Shown here: in pieces, positions 16,348 through 27,185 of the stretch | Layout of the letters: every line of letters begins with the position of its first letter | Numbering within the stretch: position 1 is the stretch's first letter | Assembly (NCBI RefSeq): GCF_901709675.1 | Contig: NC_051094.1 | Location: 12,706,501 to 12,770,500 of the forward strand | Direction: 5' to 3' | DNA from: Syngnathus acus | Taxonomy: Eukaryota; Chordata; Actinopteri; Syngnathiformes; Syngnathidae | DNA: 64,000 bases | Translations under genes and position numbers: made by a program | Notes under the pieces: generated by a model | The model's input: the letters and a program-made list of their open reading frames with translations, nothing else | Told to the model about the DNA's origin: nothing | Databases searched by the model: none

Positions 16348-16430
16348 AGCTAGGTTATTTATTACAGGTTACATTCCAACATAAGCATAAAACTAATCTA
16401 GCTAGGTTATTTATGACAGGTTACATTCCA
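16348..16430 (+). repeat. 52-bp-period tandem duplication
   Basis: A 32-base block starting AGCTAGGTTATTTAT and ending ACATTCCAA occurs at 16348 and again at 16400 with one difference, separated by about 20 bases. Confidence 0.85.
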
Positions 16431-17017
16431 AAATAATCATACGATCAAGATAATCTGGAAAACCCTGACAATGTCGACATTTATTTTCAATGACCAAAGC
16501 TAATGACAGTGTTCTGGTTGCGTAGCTGCAGTGTATTCCAAATGAAGGGAGTAACGAAAACTCATTTAAATGAGAAAATGTATGTTGTTCCAAAAAATGC
16601 AAGTGCATTGAATCGAATCCATCTTATCTTTTATTGGAGAGGTACTGAATATCTTCGAAGGAAATGCCACATTTTAAACTGTCAAGTTCATTGATATGTG
16701 TTGTCCCTGCGGATGCAGCGGTTTCGGGTCAGTAGACGCCAAAGCGCTGTTCATTCTAGCACTAACTGTTACATCGCACGCAGTGGCCCACGAAGCATCA
16801 GCACAGGCACCATTGATGTAACTCCTGCACCTTGCAGTATAGTCAAATTGTTGTTTTAGACCAGACTGCACTGCTACAATCATCATCAATATAAGAATTG
16901 TTGATGGGTACAGGTGTTGTACGTGAGTATCTGCATAGCTGTAAGCAATGTTTTAAGAGGTTTGTAAGTATTTGAAATGTGATCCAAGTGTTCTGGGATC
17001 AAATTCATGGTTTAAAG

Positions 17018-17085
17018 CAGTGCTTCTCAACCAGAGGGGTACGTGGAAACATTTATTAATTTATTTCCAAGGTGTCAGTCAATTC
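17018..17085 (+). mobile_element. Fragment resembling a hAT-type left end
   Basis: CAGTGCTTCTCAACCAGAGG is the kind of terminal sequence found in many vertebrate hAT non-autonomous elements. A related start (AGTGTTTCCCAACCAGGG) occurs near 60028. No matching right end is seen, so this is probably truncated. Confidence 0.35.
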
Positions 17086-18289
17086 ATAGGCCTGTCAATA
17101 AAATGGTATTTGTGCGCTTGTTTCACTGAGGAGACAAAAATCCTGTGGTCTTATTAGAGCTCAGATGAGTGATAGAAAGAGAGGAAAAATGCTATAATGG
17201 ATCTGAATATTATTCTTGTTTGGTGTTTTATACATTTATATTTTTTATATTTATATTGTTTATTTTCATGATTAATTTGAGTCAAAAATAAGACAATATG
17301 TATATGTAATTTGGGGCATCAATAATTTGCTCAAGTTTGCCATTTGTGGTCGGGTTCGGTCCAAATCTTCACTGTATCCACAACTTTCCGTGCACAAACA
17401 ACACAAGTTCATCTTAAACAAGCAAGCACATGCCATTGCCTCAGAGCAAATTTCAAAGAATAAATGAAAATGCTTATTCATCCATGAATTTTGCATTAAT
17501 ACTGAATATTCCTGCAAGGAACTAAAATCCCCTATCGCTTCAACTTTGCATCCCAACACTAAGTCACCAAATCCATTAAAACAGTAACATCATAGCAGAA
17601 TACGTGTCTTTGAATAAAGACATGAATTTGAATGAAATGTCTTTGAATAAAGTATTTGTGCTACAGGCGAATATGCAGGCGTTAGCAAGGACGTCTTCCT
17701 CTGTTTCCTTGTCTGATAATATCAGAGTGGCAGTGTGAAGTACCCCTTCTTTTTTGTTGCAACCCTTTGGTCAAAGAAAAACCTGAAAACGAAATAAGCT
17801 TAGACTAGAGGAACTCTTCATGTCTACCCAATTTATTCCTGACCTTTAAGGAAAGATGTTGAGTAAAGGAAGAGAAAGGCATCTTGCCAGGAGTGGTTCA
17901 AATAGCAACCTACAAGTCATTATTTTGTAGGACAGCAAAAGGACATAAGATTAGAGTATTACGTTCGACTCAGAAATATAATGTCAAATGTAGAGTTTGC
18001 TAGGCATTTAGGGATACCTGCAATCAATTGACATCAACTATAAAAGATGTATAAAAGAAATCTTAAAAAAAAGAAAATGATGTTCAGTTTTACAGTCTGG
18101 GTAATATTTTGGCAACAATGTTTATTGTGGTCATATTTTGCAGTAGAGTAGAAATGAACACAAAATGAACACAAAAAATATATATCATAAAATGTATATG
18201 TGATTTGGAACAGATGGAACAGATTTATTGCATTTTCATTTTTTTCAATGGGAAAAGTTACCTCATTTTAGAAACGTTCCATCCATCCA

Positions 18290-18490
18290 TTAAGTACCGG
18301 GCTAGATGTTTCTCATCATGAGGGGCTGTGAGCCGTGCTTTGTCAGGTCCCTCACTGGACCTGTTTGCTCTGGGTGACCCTGACAGGAGAATAAAGCCCC
18401 AGACATCTTAGCTCCTAGGATCACTAGGACATGCAAACGTTTGAAAACCCCTCCACCTTACTGTGGTGGAGGGGTTTTCAAACGTTTTCA
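18290..18490 (+). repeat. Dispersed repeat copy ending in a perfect 23-nt hairpin
   Basis: Blocks TCCCTCACTGGACCTG, TTTGCTCTGGGTGACCCTG and AGAATAAAGCCCCAGAC match, in order, the repeat at 39500-39785. Its end forms a perfect inverted repeat: 18435-18457 pairs with 18465-18487 around a 7-nt loop. Confidence 0.65.
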
Positions 18491-19639
18491 GTTACAAACT
18501 GGGTCACATCACTATCACTATTTATATCGTAACAATACACACGCTTAAGTAAACACAATAAACAAACATTTAGGGTTGTTCGGTTTTCAGGAGGTGAACT
18601 TCGAAACCAATACATTTTCAAGGACATTCATTTCTATGACTTTCTGTGACTCTTCCAGTCTTACGGTCTTTCTGTATCTCTGTTGCAACCTGCAGATGCC
18701 ACTAAGCTCAGCGACCATTTCCCGCTGAAAAAATCATTTTTGAAGCCAGAGGACCAATTGATCAAATTTTATATTCTGTCTTGGTCTTGTTACATCAAAA
18801 TTTGAACAGCTATATGAAGAGGACACTTTAAATACCAATTTTAACTGATTCATGGTTGGTTGATTCACGGATCAACCACCTGGTGTGAATTCAGCCGTGT
18901 ATCTTGTTAGAGCGCTGCAAGTTGTATTAAAAGTTCTGAAACATTGATCAGTTAGACAAGTGCGCAAGTTTAGAGAAGGTCAATTTACATTCACCTGTAA
19001 AAGTTATAGTGCATTTTAAAATCATCCTGTTACTTCTGACTGCTGAATATTCCTAACCTTATAAGGCTATGTTCTGCTTAAGAAAGGATGCAGAACAGGT
19101 AGGGGATGGCAGTTTGGTCTAATGGATTGAAATATATGCCGTTGAAAGTTAATTGCTTGTTCCTTCATGCATCGTTCCTCTAGTTTTGTGGGCGTTGGTT
19201 TTGTATACAGTATATTTGTGCAAACTGTTCAATTGATTGCTGTGAAAATGGACCACATAGAAAAAGCATGCGATGACGTAAGACTTTTAAAAAGTCATAA
19301 AATAACCAATGTAAAAAGGTTTAGTCACTTTTGGTATCGTGGCAGCGTGGGTTCTGTTCCTACTCGGTGATAATGTAAATTTGAGAGTGACTGGTAGTCC
19401 GTTTTTATATGTGTCCTGCAACTTTGACCTGAAGTCAGCTAGGTTAAGATCAAACTCATCCATGCCCCTGAACAGCTTAAGCGGTGTCGGAAAAGGATGG
19501 GTAGATTTTTTTTTTACATTTTAATTACATTATACATTGGTTATATTTCACATTTAATTAGGAAAAAAAATTAAATTACATTAGATACATATTATTTTTC
19601 AGTTATAGCAGACTGGTTAAGAAAAAAAAATATTAGTCC

Positions 19640-19704
19640 GATAAGATAAGATAAGATAGAACTTTATTGATCCCACGACGGGGAAATGTGCTTGTTACAA
19701 TACA
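19640..19704 (-). mobile_element. 3' tail of a non-LTR retrotransposon
   Basis: Read on the minus strand it ends GGGATCAATAAAGTTC followed by tandem TATCT units. An AATAAAG motif with a short tandem-repeat tail is typical of teleost LINE 3' ends. Only the tail is recognisable. Confidence 0.6.
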
Positions 19705-19989
19705 TTTACATTATGGGCCCTGTTTTCATGCTGAGCTCATCTAGCAAAAAGCACAGTCAAACTGTGCGCATGGGTGGAGTTTTCCTTGTTTTTGTATTTT
19801 GCTAGACTTTGATCAGGTAGAATTGGGTGGAATGAAGCTTTTGCGCCTCTGTCCACCATTGTGGGATGGTAGTAGCGCCAGACTTCATTTACATCAAAAT
19901 CAGAGCGATTGCAGTTTGCCCGAGTATGCAGTGCTTGACATGACGAAAACAGAAAGACCCGCTGAGGTCTGTTCATGACATTAGTCATT

Positions 19990-20013
19990 GGGGGGGGGGG
20001 GGGGGGGGGGGGG
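19990..20013 (+). repeat. 24-base uninterrupted poly-G tract
   Basis: Pure G run immediately preceding TAACGCATTACAAAAG. Length is uncertain, since such runs are prone to assembly and replication error. Confidence 0.9.
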
Positions 20014-20166
20014 TAACGCATTACAAAAGTAACGGGATACAGTAATATATTACATTTACGCGATAACAATATAATGTAATATGGAATAATATTACGGACT
20101 ATAATGACTTACATCTTATGTTTTTGTAATATAACAGGTACAGGTAGAGTCTAGTAATGCGTTACA
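20014..20166. repeat. Repeat bounded by TAACGCATTAC / GTAATGCGTTA
   Basis: TAACGCATTAC at 20014 and GTAATGCGTTAC near 20155 are inverted copies enclosing an AT-rich interior with further TAAT-AC units. GTAACGCGTTAC-type ends are common in teleost non-autonomous DNA elements. No clear target duplication is seen. Confidence 0.5.
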
Positions 20167-20811
20167 ATTGCAGGAGCAACTCAAATGAATTACTATGTAT
20201 GCTAGACATTTATATACAAAATGTATATCACAAGGTAAGCTTCTTAGATTGAGCATAATAAAATACATTAAACATCCTATGATTTTACACAAGATGCCAT
20301 AAATCAGTACATTAAATATGGAAATGGTATCTATGTCCCTGTCAAAGCACTGTTGGCTCTCACCAAACAAATGATGACATGAATTTCAGTACAAGAGCGA
20401 ATGTTTATCCTTGCTCTGTGTAGCGAGAAAAAAATGAATTCATTCATAGGTACTCAGCTTGCAACACACACTGTCACATTTGTGCATCTCCACATACACT
20501 AGTTTGAAAGATTACTGGCAAATAGCGTAACATTATCGCCATGTAAACACAGCTGTGACAACAGTCAAATAACATTGACGATACTGATCCAATTTAGTAA
20601 AGGTCACTGATGGATAAGCAGGTAAGATTAGAATAATGTATTGGCTTTTTTATACACAGTGCTGTATTTAGTGCATCAAATGTGCAATTTCAGGGCAACG
20701 TTGGGCAAACAACTTGAAATAATACATACAGTAAAAACACGAGTGATGTAGCAAAATGGAGTCATTAATTACTTCACTGGTTCTTCTATATCAAACAAAT
20801 TGTTTTTAGGT

Positions 20812-20862
20812 TCATTTACCTGACATGTTTCGGCGGGTTCTTCCGCCTTCATCAGAGTGTCA
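20812..20862 (-). ncRNA. Hammerhead-ribozyme-like motif, left arm
   Basis: Inverted copy of the right-arm motif. On the minus strand CTGATGA is at 20855-20849, GAAA at 20831-20828 and the GTC triplet at 20824-20822. The sequence is identical to the right-arm copy. Confidence 0.5.
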
Positions 20863-20956
20863 CTGATGTGATTGTGACGCGTCTTTATCAGCTGATGGAT
20901 GAAGGCGTGGCTCACCTGTCAGATTTGACAGATGAGCCACGCCCTCTGCTGTCCGT

Positions 20957-21310
20957 TCACCTCTCCAAAATGCTGTTCCAGGTTGTAGAGAGCATGTAGG
21001 CTCCCTCGTCCCTGTTGATGGTCCTCGGGCCCCGCTTGCGGATCTCAATGGCCTCCCTGATCCAACGCTGATGTTTGTTGTCTTCAGTGCGGATGACTCT
21101 GGCTTTTTTCCAGTCCATGATGTGGTTTTCTCTTTTACAGTGGTCGGTGATGGCTGACTTGTAGTGTTCCTGTTCTGCTTGTAGTTTTATTGCTCTTGTT
21201 TGTCTTTTTGCTGTCTCCTTCTCACATTCCTTCTTGTGTTCCGTTTTTCTTGTGATGAAGTTCCTCCCTGTCTCCCCGATATATGATTTATTGCATGATT
21301 TGCATGGCCG
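20957..21310 (-). pseudogene. GIY-YIG endonuclease domain remnant of a Penelope-like element
   Basis: The minus-strand frame reads CNKSYIGETGRNFITRK near 21300-21250, then the DHCKRENH block, the REAIEIRKR helix and INRDEGAYMLSTTWNSIL at the C-terminus. This is the usual order for the EN domain at the end of Penelope-like polyproteins: YIG, the TGR arginine and a downstream Glu. The frame upstream of CKSC runs into the inverted arm and is not native, so the reverse transcriptase and the first strand of the GIY-YIG fold are lost at the arm junction. The last 17 or so codons lie in the left arm. Confidence 0.8.
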
Positions 21311-21454
21311 AGGGAGCCTACATGCTCTCTGCAACCTGGAACAGCATTTTGGAGAGGTGAACGGACAGCAGAGGGCGTGGCTCATCTGTCAAATCTGACA
21401 GGTGAGCCACGCCTTCATCCATCAGCTGATAAAGACGCGTCACAATCACATCAG

Positions 21455-21505
21455 TGACACTCTGATGAAGGCGGAAGAACCCGCCGAAACATGTCAGGTA
21501 AATGA
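21455..21505 (+). ncRNA. Hammerhead-ribozyme-like motif, right arm
   Basis: Core CTGATGA (21462-21468), then stem II with GGCGG (21470-21474) pairing CCGCC (21481-21485) around an AAGAAC loop, then GAAA (21486-21489) and a palindromic ACATGT leading to a GTC cleavage triplet (21493-21495). Penelope-like elements are known to carry hammerheads with very short helix III. An extra A (21469) before stem II and a weak helix I make activity uncertain. Confidence 0.5.
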
Positions 21506-21652
21506 ACCTAAAAACAATTTGTTTGATATAGAAGAACCAGTGAAGTAATTGAAAAAGAAAAAACAAGATGAACCTAGTACAACTATGGAGTCATTAATGA
21601 TTAGATCACATAAATAATTAATTGATTATTAATTCAATGAATTATTTAATTA

Positions 21653-21955
21653 ATGCTGGTGGAATGCTACAATCTGTAATACACTCAAACGCCACTAGGG
21701 GCACTACGTTCTTTTCTTAAAAATTAAAATGCAAAAAAACTCTGAAATTAGTCATTGATTAGAAGACCACTACAGTTAAATTATTTTGAGTTTGTTGTTA
21801 AATCATGCTGGTGGAATTCGACGATCTGCAATACACTCAAACGCCACTAGGAGCACTACGTTCTTTTCTTAAAAATTAAAATTCCGAAAACCTCTGAAAT
21901 CAGTCATAGATTAGAAGGCCGCAACAGTTAAATTATTTTGAGTTTGTTTTGAAAA
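21653..21955 (+). repeat. Tandem duplication, two copies of a 152-bp unit
   Basis: Copy 1 begins ATGCTGGTGGAATGC at 21653 and copy 2 ATGCTGGTGGAATTC at 21805. Both contain ACTCAAACGCCACTAGG and CACTACGTTCTTTTC and end in TTATTTTGAGTTTGTT. They differ at scattered bases, so the duplication is not very recent. Confidence 0.9.
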
Positions 21956-22550
21956 CTTGGAGTTTAATAACTTTTATTTAAACACACACAAAGACAATCC
22001 CCAATGCAGCTTTATGAACATTTATTCTCTAAAGCTACTTGAGAATTGCAAGGAATATGTCATGAGGAAAACTAACTATGGTGGAAAAGAATAGCAAAGA
22101 ATGAGCAGGATAAACAAGATAAACAATAAAAGCAAAGGATCTTGTGCGTTCTTCGGCACTCTCTTTGTGAATAACGATGTTTTTTTGGCCAGGTTGTATG
22201 CCAGGTTGTATATCACCTTGACTGCTTTAAAAGGCATGCTAATTAGTTTAACTAGCTTTCAAAAAAGCTTGTTAAATAGGCAAACAGACAGTCCCCTCAC
22301 TGAGCAAACAAACAGTGCCCTCGCTGATCAAACAACAAACTAAGGATACAAAAAGAATGGACAAGTTTCTCAATGTTGAATTGGAGATTGAAATATCAAT
22401 GGTCTCGACAGTACAGCTTAAAACAATGATTAAATGTCAACTCTGTGACATGCGCATAAATCAGTATGCATCGCTCCTTTAACTCATAGAGGGCTCTTCC
22501 ACAAGAGGGTGCAAATTCCCCCTACAAATGCTTAAGCTTATTGGGTCTTG

Positions 22551-23050
22551 TCTATGAAATACATAAGTATTCACACCATTTTGCTCAAGACTTTATTTTA
22601 TTAAATTATAGATGCAGCTTTGGCAGTAATAATGGCCTCGTCTTTTTGAATATGATACCACAAGCTTGGCAGAACCAAAGTATCTTTAGGCATTTCTGCC
22701 CATTTCTCTTTACATCACCTTTCAAGCGCCATCAAATTGGATGGGGAGAGTCAGTTGACAGCCATTTTCAGAACTCTCAATGGATGTTTGATCAGATTCA
22801 AGTCTGTCCTCTGGCGGGGCCATTCATGGACATTCACAACGTTGTCCTGAAGGCACTCCCATGTAATCTTGACTGTGGGCTTTGTCCTGTCTGAAAGTAA
22901 ATGTTTGCTTTAGTCTGATGTCCTGAGCGCTCTAGCGCAGATTTCTATCCAGGATTACTTTGTACATTGCTGCATTCATCTTTCCCTGAATCCTGACAAG
23001 CCTCCCAGTTCCTAATGCTGAAAATCATCTCTACAGCATGATGCTTACTG
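22551..23050 (-). pseudogene. Degenerate Tc1-like transposase fragment
   Basis: On the minus strand the C-terminal half of a Tc1/mariner transposase can be followed. It includes the DLNPIEHLW region (here DLNLIKHPL), then LKMAVN, a stop, PSNLMALERC, and a C-terminal stretch reading ASYSKRREAII-like residues. Several stops and frame changes are present. The DNA blocks match, in order, a widespread teleost Tc1 family. No terminal inverted repeats are found. Confidence 0.8.
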
Positions 23051-25724
23051 GAACCTTCAAAGCAGCATCATTTTTTAAATTTAAAAAAATTCTTACTGAT
23101 ATACACTTTCACCTGTGGGAACTTTTAAGACAGGTGTAGGCTTTAATTACTAACTTTTTCCATTGCCTAAGATTTTTGTGGGTTTACCAGTCAATACTTC
23201 GGTGACGGTGCCTTGCCAGCTGTCCCAGCTGGACCGACTCCCATTGACAAATATTGTCTCATTCCCACGTCAGCATCAGCTCTGAATGACTCCTGGCCAG
23301 CAATACGTCCAGCTGGACTGACTCCATCAACAAATATGATGGTTTTCCACAGTGAACTCAGCATCCACTATGGTCTTGTATTCTTCATCACTGTCAAAAA
23401 ATAAATAGAGTTATCTAACACCTGAATGCATTTCAATTTGATGTAGCTCAATAAAATTGCAACTTTGCAGACTTTGTCTTGCATGGTCTTCTTGGAGAGC
23501 AAACATGTTTGAACAACCAGAAGAAGTTAATTCTGTGGATACAAGAGCAATGAGAATCGGTATAGTTTCCGGCATCTACCTAGGGATGAGGGACACTGAA
23601 TGATTAGGCTTAAAAAAAATTTGAGATCACCTAAACTTATTGATTATGCCCCTTTCATTGTCATTGTTTCTTTGTCACCTAAAGATTGAGAACACTGACT
23701 AAAACAACACCAGGTATGATTTCAGGTGTATGGGGTGGCCCGTTGCTCATCAGTAGTCAGATAAAAATACGATAATTTCAGCATACCTATTTTTTTGTGT
23801 CTTTTGGTGCCAAGGAGTGACGGTGAGAACCGATCTAGGGTCCAAAATGTGATGACTACAAATAACAAAAACATTCATGCATGCACGCACACTCTGACAT
23901 ACATAGAGATTATTGTAATGCTGCTGAAAACATGTTGCGAGCTCGTGCTACGTTAGCTGGTACCTGAATGTGTTGAATTTGTGTTAGCGTCTTAGATGTT
24001 GAAAGAAGCTTCCTTTTGGTATTTCACTAGAAACATAACTGTTTTGTGACAGAGAATTTGATAAGAATTTTTAAAGGTATGTCCATGGGTCTTCACAAAT
24101 TGTTCCTATCTCTGCCCCGCTTCTGCCATTGTATCCAGCTGCATATTTTTCATCCCACTCCATGACGCCAAACAGAAGAGATGCATTTAAAATTTAGTAC
24201 TACCTGGGACAATGTAGCTTTTGTGGATGCTACCGGGTTACATAGTAGCCAAAGCTGTTTACCGAAAAGCTATTTGATCATGAAAACCGAAAAAATGGTT
24301 ACGACCATGCAAATGGAAAAAGTGTTGTGGTCAAACTAGTAATGTCGCAATGTGTAATATTACCACTTCTCAAAACTCGATTGGGATGAAGGTTAACATC
24401 TTGGACTTCATATCCTAAATCCTTTTGGATTTATTTGCAGCTTTTTAGTTAGCCTTGTTCATTCTTTTCGATTCCACTGCATTCTGCAAATGCCACGATA
24501 CCTGCATGTTTACTTTATACACCTCGGTCACAATACTGACAATGATGGTCACAATGGCTTTTAGAATGCGCCTATCACTATGGCACTAAGAGTTGTCACT
24601 TATCTCTATTGCTGTGAGAGCCAGTAAAAGGGTGATAGGAGGGTTTACAGGACAGGTGGTAAGCCTCGTTGCAAAGACTATAAAATACTCAAATAAAAGA
24701 TTTCCGCTTTTCAGCTATGAGGAGGTATTACTGTATCAAAATTCGTGAATATGAATTTATTCCAATTTTTTGATAGATAGATTGATTGATCAGTAGTTAA
24801 TAACTTTGCAACTCATTTTCAGATTGAGCAGAAGAGCTGTTTGTAATATGTTGTCATCATGCAGTGTCTGCAGTCAAATGTGGATCATAGTAAATACACA
24901 ATGTAAAATGTAGAAAAAAAAAATCTCAGCATATATTAGGTGTCAGTATGGCTTATCAAATCTTAATGGCTTTGGAGCAAATAACTTGCTCTTTTCCTGA
25001 CTGAACTGCTCATGCACAGGGAACACAGCGTCAGCACACACGGAACGCAGTTACATGACTCGAGGCCCAGCAAATGAAGGCAATGTGCACAAAAGGCAAC
25101 ACTTATCACAGCACACCAATATGTCTTACAGCCTTTTATACAAAGATATTTTATCTATCTAAAACAAGAAGTGACAGTAGCAGTAGTCAGTCAACAATCT
25201 CAAAATATTTCTTGTGAGACAAACTGAGCATGACATACCTAAAAAGAAATGTAGGCCACTTCTCATTTTCAAAAGCATATTTTAGCTCTCCCTGATTGCC
25301 ATTGGAAGTCTAAAGATGAAAAGATGAGTGGAAAGTTTCCATGGGGGAAAAGTAGATGTACTTCCTCACTGCCCTGTTCCTCTTTTTGCTGTTCTAAATT
25401 TACCTCACTGCCACCCAAACCAACCACAGCTTGGTAAATATTTCACCGCGTATTCCCTCTCAGACATAAAAGGTTTGAGAGATACCCTCAGAGACAGGAG
25501 GCTGTTGCACACTATGGCCGATTACAGCGTTATGGTGCAGAAAATAATTTACTTCACTGTGCCCTAGCTGGTAGTCCAGTGGAAGTAATGGAATTCTCCA
25601 TTAGTTTGCCCACACAGTTGGTCTGTGACAGCAGAATCCCGGCGGCTTCTACATGAATACGTCCCAAATACTCCTGACATACCTAAAAAAAATCACTTTT
25701 CTATTTTGTCCAGACTGCCTGTGT

Positions 25725-25810
25725 CTAGGGGCAGCTTGGCTCAGGATGTCGAATGTGCTCTCAATCCACAACCTTGCGGTTGACGGTTTGACTCTGTGGC
25801 TGCATAAAAG
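25725..25810 (+). repeat. Possible tRNA-derived SINE head
   Basis: TGGCTCAGGATG resembles an A box and GGTTTGACTCTG, about 55 bp downstream, resembles a B box, spaced as in tRNA-derived SINEs. No tail or target duplication is seen. Confidence 0.3.
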
Positions 25811-26755
25811 TATCGTTTAACAAGACGCCGAGCTCTCACGCTCCTCATGTTGCATCATCGTGGTGTGAATCTTCAAGTCTTTCAACATAATCCAAAAATC
25901 CAAGAGTATTGAAAGAGTGTGGTCAATTCTTTTATTCATGCTGTAAACTCAATACATTTGGGTTCAACATCAAAAGATCAATATGGGACAGAAGATTTAG
26001 GGCCCTATTTTTACACCCAGCACAAGTCTAACGTTAAGTGTGGTTATCGTTGCGCTATTGTGAGAGTGATGGAAATAAAGACTGAAATGTCACTCTATTG
26101 TCTCATTCATAGTTTGATGTCCAACTTGGGTGTTTTCAGTCTATGTCAAAAAATAAAACAATTTATCTCACAGTTTCAATACTTTTAGAGAGGAGTATAA
26201 GTGCTAATTTATGGCCAGGGCTTAAGCAGAATTATGACACCACCCTCGTCATTATTTCACCTTCACATGCATTCTAATTCTCTTCATTTCATTGAGGCTA
26301 CTAAAGATGATGTCATGTCATGGCTGCATGTCAAAGCTGTCTACGCGGGTTGAATGTGTGCAGCCTAAGTGTCCCAAGCCTACTGCAGATGCATTGGATG
26401 TCTACATATGAAAGGGGGCCTGCATCGGATTTTGAGAAAAAAAAAAAAAAAAGGGGATTGTACTGTTTGCATATCCATAAAAATAATCACATGTCACATA
26501 TTGGCATAAAACCTGGAACTGACCTGCAGTGTGAACGTAGCCTAGGTCTTCATGAACCAAATACAAGTGCTCATTATAGGTGCAGCAACTCTGTCATCAA
26601 ACAGGCCAAAGATGAGTCATAAACACGCACGCACGCACCCGCATGCGCCCACACCACAAATGACCACAACCCTCATTAATAAAACATGTATTCAGGGAGA
26701 AGTCTTGCATTACTGAAAATCCATTATAAATCTCCTTGTGTATATACTTATAACA

Positions 26756-27012
26756 TCCATCCATCCATTTTTCAGGACCACACGAGGGTCACGGGTGTGC
26801 AGGAGCCTATCCCAGCGGTCTTAGAGTGGTAGGCGGTAGACACCCTGAACTGGTCGTCAGCCAATCGCAGGGCTCACATACATGAACAACCATTCACACT
26901 CACTACGGACAATTTGGAACGGTCGATTGGCTACCATGCATGCTTTTTGGGACGTGAAAGGAAACCAGAGTACCTGATAGAAACTCACACAGGCACGGGG
27001 AGAACATGCAAA
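26756..27012 (-). repeat. Copy of the abundant teleost CATCCATCCATT repeat family
   Basis: Starts ATCCATCCATCC, then GAGCCTATCCCAGCGGTC, ACACCCTGAACTGGTCG, AGCCAATCGCAGGG, ACAACCATTCACACTCAC and GGCACGGGGAGAACATGCAAA. This is the block order of a repeat found in very high copy in teleost genomes. It is the best preserved copy in this window. Confidence 0.8.
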
Positions 27013-27069
27013 TTTACTTATAAACTATGTTGTGGAACATAATTCACATCTCAGCGTCTTCCATGTTGG

Positions 27070-27185
27070 ATGTTGGATGAATTTGACCCAATTTTGGGTT
27101 GTTTTGCAAAATAAGAATTCAGTTGTTGGGTCGTTTTGGCCAAAATAATCCAGGAAGTTGGATCAATTTGACCCAACTTGTAGTT
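27070..27185 (+). repeat. Second ACCCAA/TTGGGT repeat
   Basis: Carries ATTTGACCCAATTTTGGGTTG and related blocks shared with 6745-6905. Confidence 0.55.

Larger units (their letters stand above)
20770..21584 (-). mobile_element. Penelope-like retroelement fragment with 239-bp inverted arms and 14-bp TSD
   Basis: The target-site duplication ATGGAGTCATTAAT occurs at 20756-20769 and 21585-21598. Inside, 20770-21008 and 21309-21547 are inverted repeats of each other with about one mismatch in 239 bp. The 300-bp spacer encodes part of a GIY-YIG endonuclease on the minus strand. A 37-bp unique tail ends at 21584. Inverted terminal duplications and a GIY-YIG endonuclease are hallmarks of Penelope-like elements. 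No reverse transcriptase remains, so it is not autonomous. Confidence 0.85.

Noticed and set aside
22541-22894. 117-codon plus-strand open frame
   Set aside because: It is the antisense of a decayed Tc1 transposase on the minus strand.
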